A DNA stretch of 9,495 bases from Comamonadaceae bacterium (lineage in GTDB: Bacteria; Pseudomonadota; Gammaproteobacteria; Burkholderiales; Burkholderiaceae): assembly GCA_947455875.1 (NCBI GenBank), contig CANGSD010000028.1, positions 1-9,495 on the forward strand, read 5' to 3'. Under the pieces are notes generated by a model, which worked only from the letters and a program-made list of their open reading frames with translations, was not told the origin of the DNA and did not search any database. The translations under genes were made by a program, and so were the position numbers. Below are positions 8,250 to 9,495 of this stretch, one piece after another. The number at the start of each line of letters is the position of its first letter. Position 1 is the stretch's first letter.

Positions 8250-8255
8250 TACAAT
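8250..8255 (+). promoter_or_regulatory. Candidate -10 box (TACAAT) for lpxC
   Basis: TACAAT matches the sigma-70 -10 consensus in five of six bases and lies in the 20-base gap between the hydrolase stop and the lpxC ATG. No good -35 hexamer is found 16-18 bases upstream and there is no TGN extension. Initiation 6-7 bases downstream would fall at or next to the lpxC ATG, giving a leaderless or nearly leaderless mRNA. Confidence 0.4.
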
Positions 8256-8261
8256 CGCTCG

Positions 8262-9185
8262 ATGCTGCCGCAACGAACCCTCAAAACCCTCACACGCGCC
8301 GTCGGCGTGGGCCTGCATAGCGGCCAGAGGGTCGAGCTCACATTGCGGCCGGCGCCGCCGGACACCGGCATCGTGTTTCGTCGGGTCGATCTGGCCCAGC
8401 CCGTGGACATCCCGGTCTCGGCCCTGGCCGTCACCGACACCCGCATGGCCTCCACCATCTCCCATGGCGGGGCCAAGGTGCACACGGTCGAACACCTGAT
8501 GTCGGCCTGCGCCGGTCTGGGCCTGGACAACCTGTACGTCGATATCACCGCCGAGGAAGTCCCCATCCTCGACGGCTCCTCCTCGTCCTTCGTGTTCCTC
8601 TTGCAAAGCGCCGGCATCGAGCTGCAAAAAGCCCCGCGTCGCTTCATCCGCGTGCTCAAGCCCGTGCAGGTGCGCGAAGGCGAGGGCGACAACCAGAAAT
8701 GGGCGCGCCTGTCTCCGTATCACGGCTACAAGCTGCGCTTCGAGATCGACTTCGCTCACCGCGTGGTCGACTCGACCGGCCAGTCCTACGAGTTTGATCT
8801 CAGTCGCGACTCCTACAGCCGTGACATCGCGCGCGCGCGCACCTTTGGCTTCACCAAGGATGTCGAGATGCTGCGTGCCAATGGTCTGGGCCTGGGCGCC
8901 GGCATGGACAACGCGGTGGTGATGGACGACTACCGCGTGCTCAATTCCGACGGCCTGCGTTACGACGACGAGCTGGTCAAACACAAGCTCCTCGACGCCA
9001 TGGGCGACCTGTACCTGGTGGGCCGTCCGCTGCTGGCGGCCTACGAGGCGTTTCGCTCGGGCCATGCCTTGAACAACAAGCTTCTGCGCGAACTCCTGTC
9101 GCAGCCCGATGCCTACGAGATCGTGAGCTTCGACGACGAGAAGCACGCACCCGCCGGCTTCGCGCAGGTGGCGCGCGCCTGGTAA
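8262..9185 (+). CDS. lpxC: LpxC, UDP-3-O-acyl-N-acetylglucosamine deacetylase
   Basis: LpxC is the zinc-dependent cytoplasmic deacetylase for the committed step of lipid A synthesis. The product is 307 residues, the usual length. Motifs are QRTLK at the N-terminus with GVGLHSG (15-21), TVEHLMSA (75-82) with general base Glu77 and zinc ligand His78, EVPILDGSS (99-107), RTFGF (193-197), [10 protein letters not shown] (241-250) with zinc ligands His241 and Asp245, and SGHALNN (267-272) with catalytic His268. The ATG at 8262 gives the conserved family start. A GTG at 8238 overlaps the upstream stop as GTGA and would add eight residues, but these are not typical of LpxC. No well-spaced ribosome binding site precedes 8262; the nearest, GAGGGA at 8240-8245, is 16 bases away. 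The intact gene shows that the organism makes lipid A. Confidence 0.97.
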   Translation: MLPQRTLKTLTRAVGVGLHSGQRVELTLRPAPPDTGIVFRRVDLAQPVDIPVSALAVTDTRMASTISHGGAKVHTVEHLMSACAGLGLDNLYVDITAEEVPILDGSSSSFVFLLQSAGIELQKAPRRFIRVLKPVQVREGEGDNQKWARLSPYHGYKLRFEIDFAHRVVDSTGQSYEFDLSRDSYSRDIARARTFGFTKDVEMLRANGLGLGAGMDNAVVMDDYRVLNSDGLRYDDELVKHKLLDAMGDLYLVGRPLLAAYEAFRSGHALNNKLLRELLSQPDAYEIVSFDDEKHAPAGFAQVARAW

Positions 9186-9188
9186 GGA
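9184..9188 (+). promoter_or_regulatory. Ribosome binding site deciding the GTG start of the small membrane protein
   Basis: AAGGA overlaps the end of lpxC and lies 8 bases before the GTG at 9197. No ATG in that frame would give the full hydrophobic N-terminus, so this site supports the GTG start. Confidence 0.6.
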
Positions 9189-9196
9189 CCTAGAAC

Positions 9197-9373
9197 GTGC
9201 TGTTTTTTCGCTGGGCCATCCTCCTGTTGCTGCTGGCCGCTGGCGTGTGCTTCGCGCTCTATGCGGGCACCGGTCAGGCGCGCTATCGGCAGTGGGGGCT
9301 GGTGGTCCTCAAGTGGACGCTGCTGGCGGCTTTCGGCTTCTTTGCTGTCTTGATCGCCGAGCGGGTCTTCTGA
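9197..9373 (+). CDS. Small two-helix membrane protein of unknown function
   Basis: A GTG-started ORF of 58 residues follows lpxC by 11 bases, with a good ribosome binding site. It has two hydrophobic segments at about 6-24 and 33-54, joined by a short loop with two arginines (29 and 31) and the motif GTGQARYRQWG (24-34). It ends in ERVF. I recall similar short uncharacterised proteins next to lpxC in Burkholderiales, but cannot confirm this here. The spacing suggests co-transcription with lpxC. The function is unknown; envelope-related regulation or a structural role are guesses only. The ORF is convergent with the - strand gene, with 9 bases between the two stops. Overlapping arginine-rich frames in this region look like shadows. 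Confidence 0.75.
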   Translation: MLFFRWAILLLLLAAGVCFALYAGTGQARYRQWGLVVLKWTLLAAFGFFAVLIAERVF

Positions 9374-9378
9374 CCCGC
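9361..9378. terminator. Short inverted repeat between convergent genes, possible bidirectional terminator
   Basis: GCGGGTC and GACCCGC form a perfect 7-bp stem with a 4-base loop, TTCT. It spans the stop of the small membrane protein and lies 4 bases past the stop of the - strand gene. Its position between convergent stops suits a shared terminator, but neither side has a T run, so the call is weak. Confidence 0.35.
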
Positions 9379-9382
9379 GGGC

Positions 9383-9495
9383 TCACACGGCGCGTCCCGC
9401 CTTGTAGGCCCCGGTGTTGCGTCGCACGCGCGGGCTGGCCTGCTCCAGTCGCGCCATGGCTTGCCCCGCGTGGGCATGCATGATCGCCAGCCCCA
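9383..9495 (-). CDS. 3' end of an unidentified gene on the minus strand
   Basis: Reading the - strand from the window edge gives 36 codons and a TGA at 9383-9385. The peptide begins GLAIMHAHAGQAMARLEQ and ends RRNTGAYKAGRAV. Nearly all its third codon positions are G or C, as in the neighbouring real genes, which supports true coding. I do not recognise the family from this tail. In many Burkholderiales a DUF721/DciA-like gene lies near this place, but the tail does not look like that family. The gene is convergent with the lpxC side and so marks the end of the + strand run. Confidence 0.5.
   Translation of the reverse strand, partial: GLAIMHAHAGQAMARLEQASPRVRRNTGAYKAGRAV

Noticed and set aside
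8828..8838. Alternating CG run in lpxC, possible Z-DNA or slippage site
   Set aside because: It only encodes the conserved Ile-Ala-Arg-Ala-Arg segment in a GC-rich codon bias and is short.
9170..9179. GGCGCGCGCC palindrome at the end of lpxC
   Set aside because: It lies inside the last codons of lpxC, is common in such GC-rich sequence, and has no loop or T run for a terminator.
9247..9483. 78-residue plus-strand ORF at the right edge
   Set aside because: It overlaps the small membrane protein and the minus-strand tail out of frame, and is arginine- and proline-rich without a ribosome binding site.

Overview
The window is a stretch of the division and cell wall (dcw) cluster of a GC-rich Gram-negative bacterium. 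The protein sequences point to Betaproteobacteria, order Burkholderiales, probably Comamonadaceae or a close relative. The grounds are the FtsZ N-terminus (MTIEMIEVEEF), the FtsZ tail (DYEIPAFLRRQAD), the FtsA tail and the gene order. This placement rests on recognition, not on a search.

Layout, left to right, all on the + strand until the last 113 bases: 3' end of ftsW; murG; murC (GTG start); ddl; ftsQ; ftsA; a 165-base gap with a perfect 10-bp hairpin; ftsZ; an exported dienelactone-hydrolase-like protein; lpxC; a 58-residue membrane protein (GTG start); then, convergent on the - strand, the 3' end of an unidentified gene. The first five genes are joined by four consecutive 4-base stop/start overlaps (ATGA, GTGA, ATGA, ATGA), which implies one transcript with coupled translation. 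ftsA follows ftsQ after 11 bases.

The genes work together. MurG makes lipid II, MurC and Ddl supply the UDP-MurNAc-peptide precursor, and FtsW uses lipid II at the septum. FtsQ, FtsA and FtsZ form the divisome core, and LpxC commits precursors to lipid A. No mobile element, tRNA, rRNA or CRISPR array was seen.

Most of the window is ordinary and highly conserved. The parts worth a second look are: the ftsA-ftsZ gap (hairpin inside a possible 30-codon ORF, then an AT-rich leader); the secreted hydrolase between ftsZ and lpxC, where many Burkholderiales carry a peroxiredoxin; the lpxC start, with a TACAAT box so close that the mRNA could be leaderless; and the small membrane protein plus convergent gene at the right edge. 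I see no convincing wholly new system.
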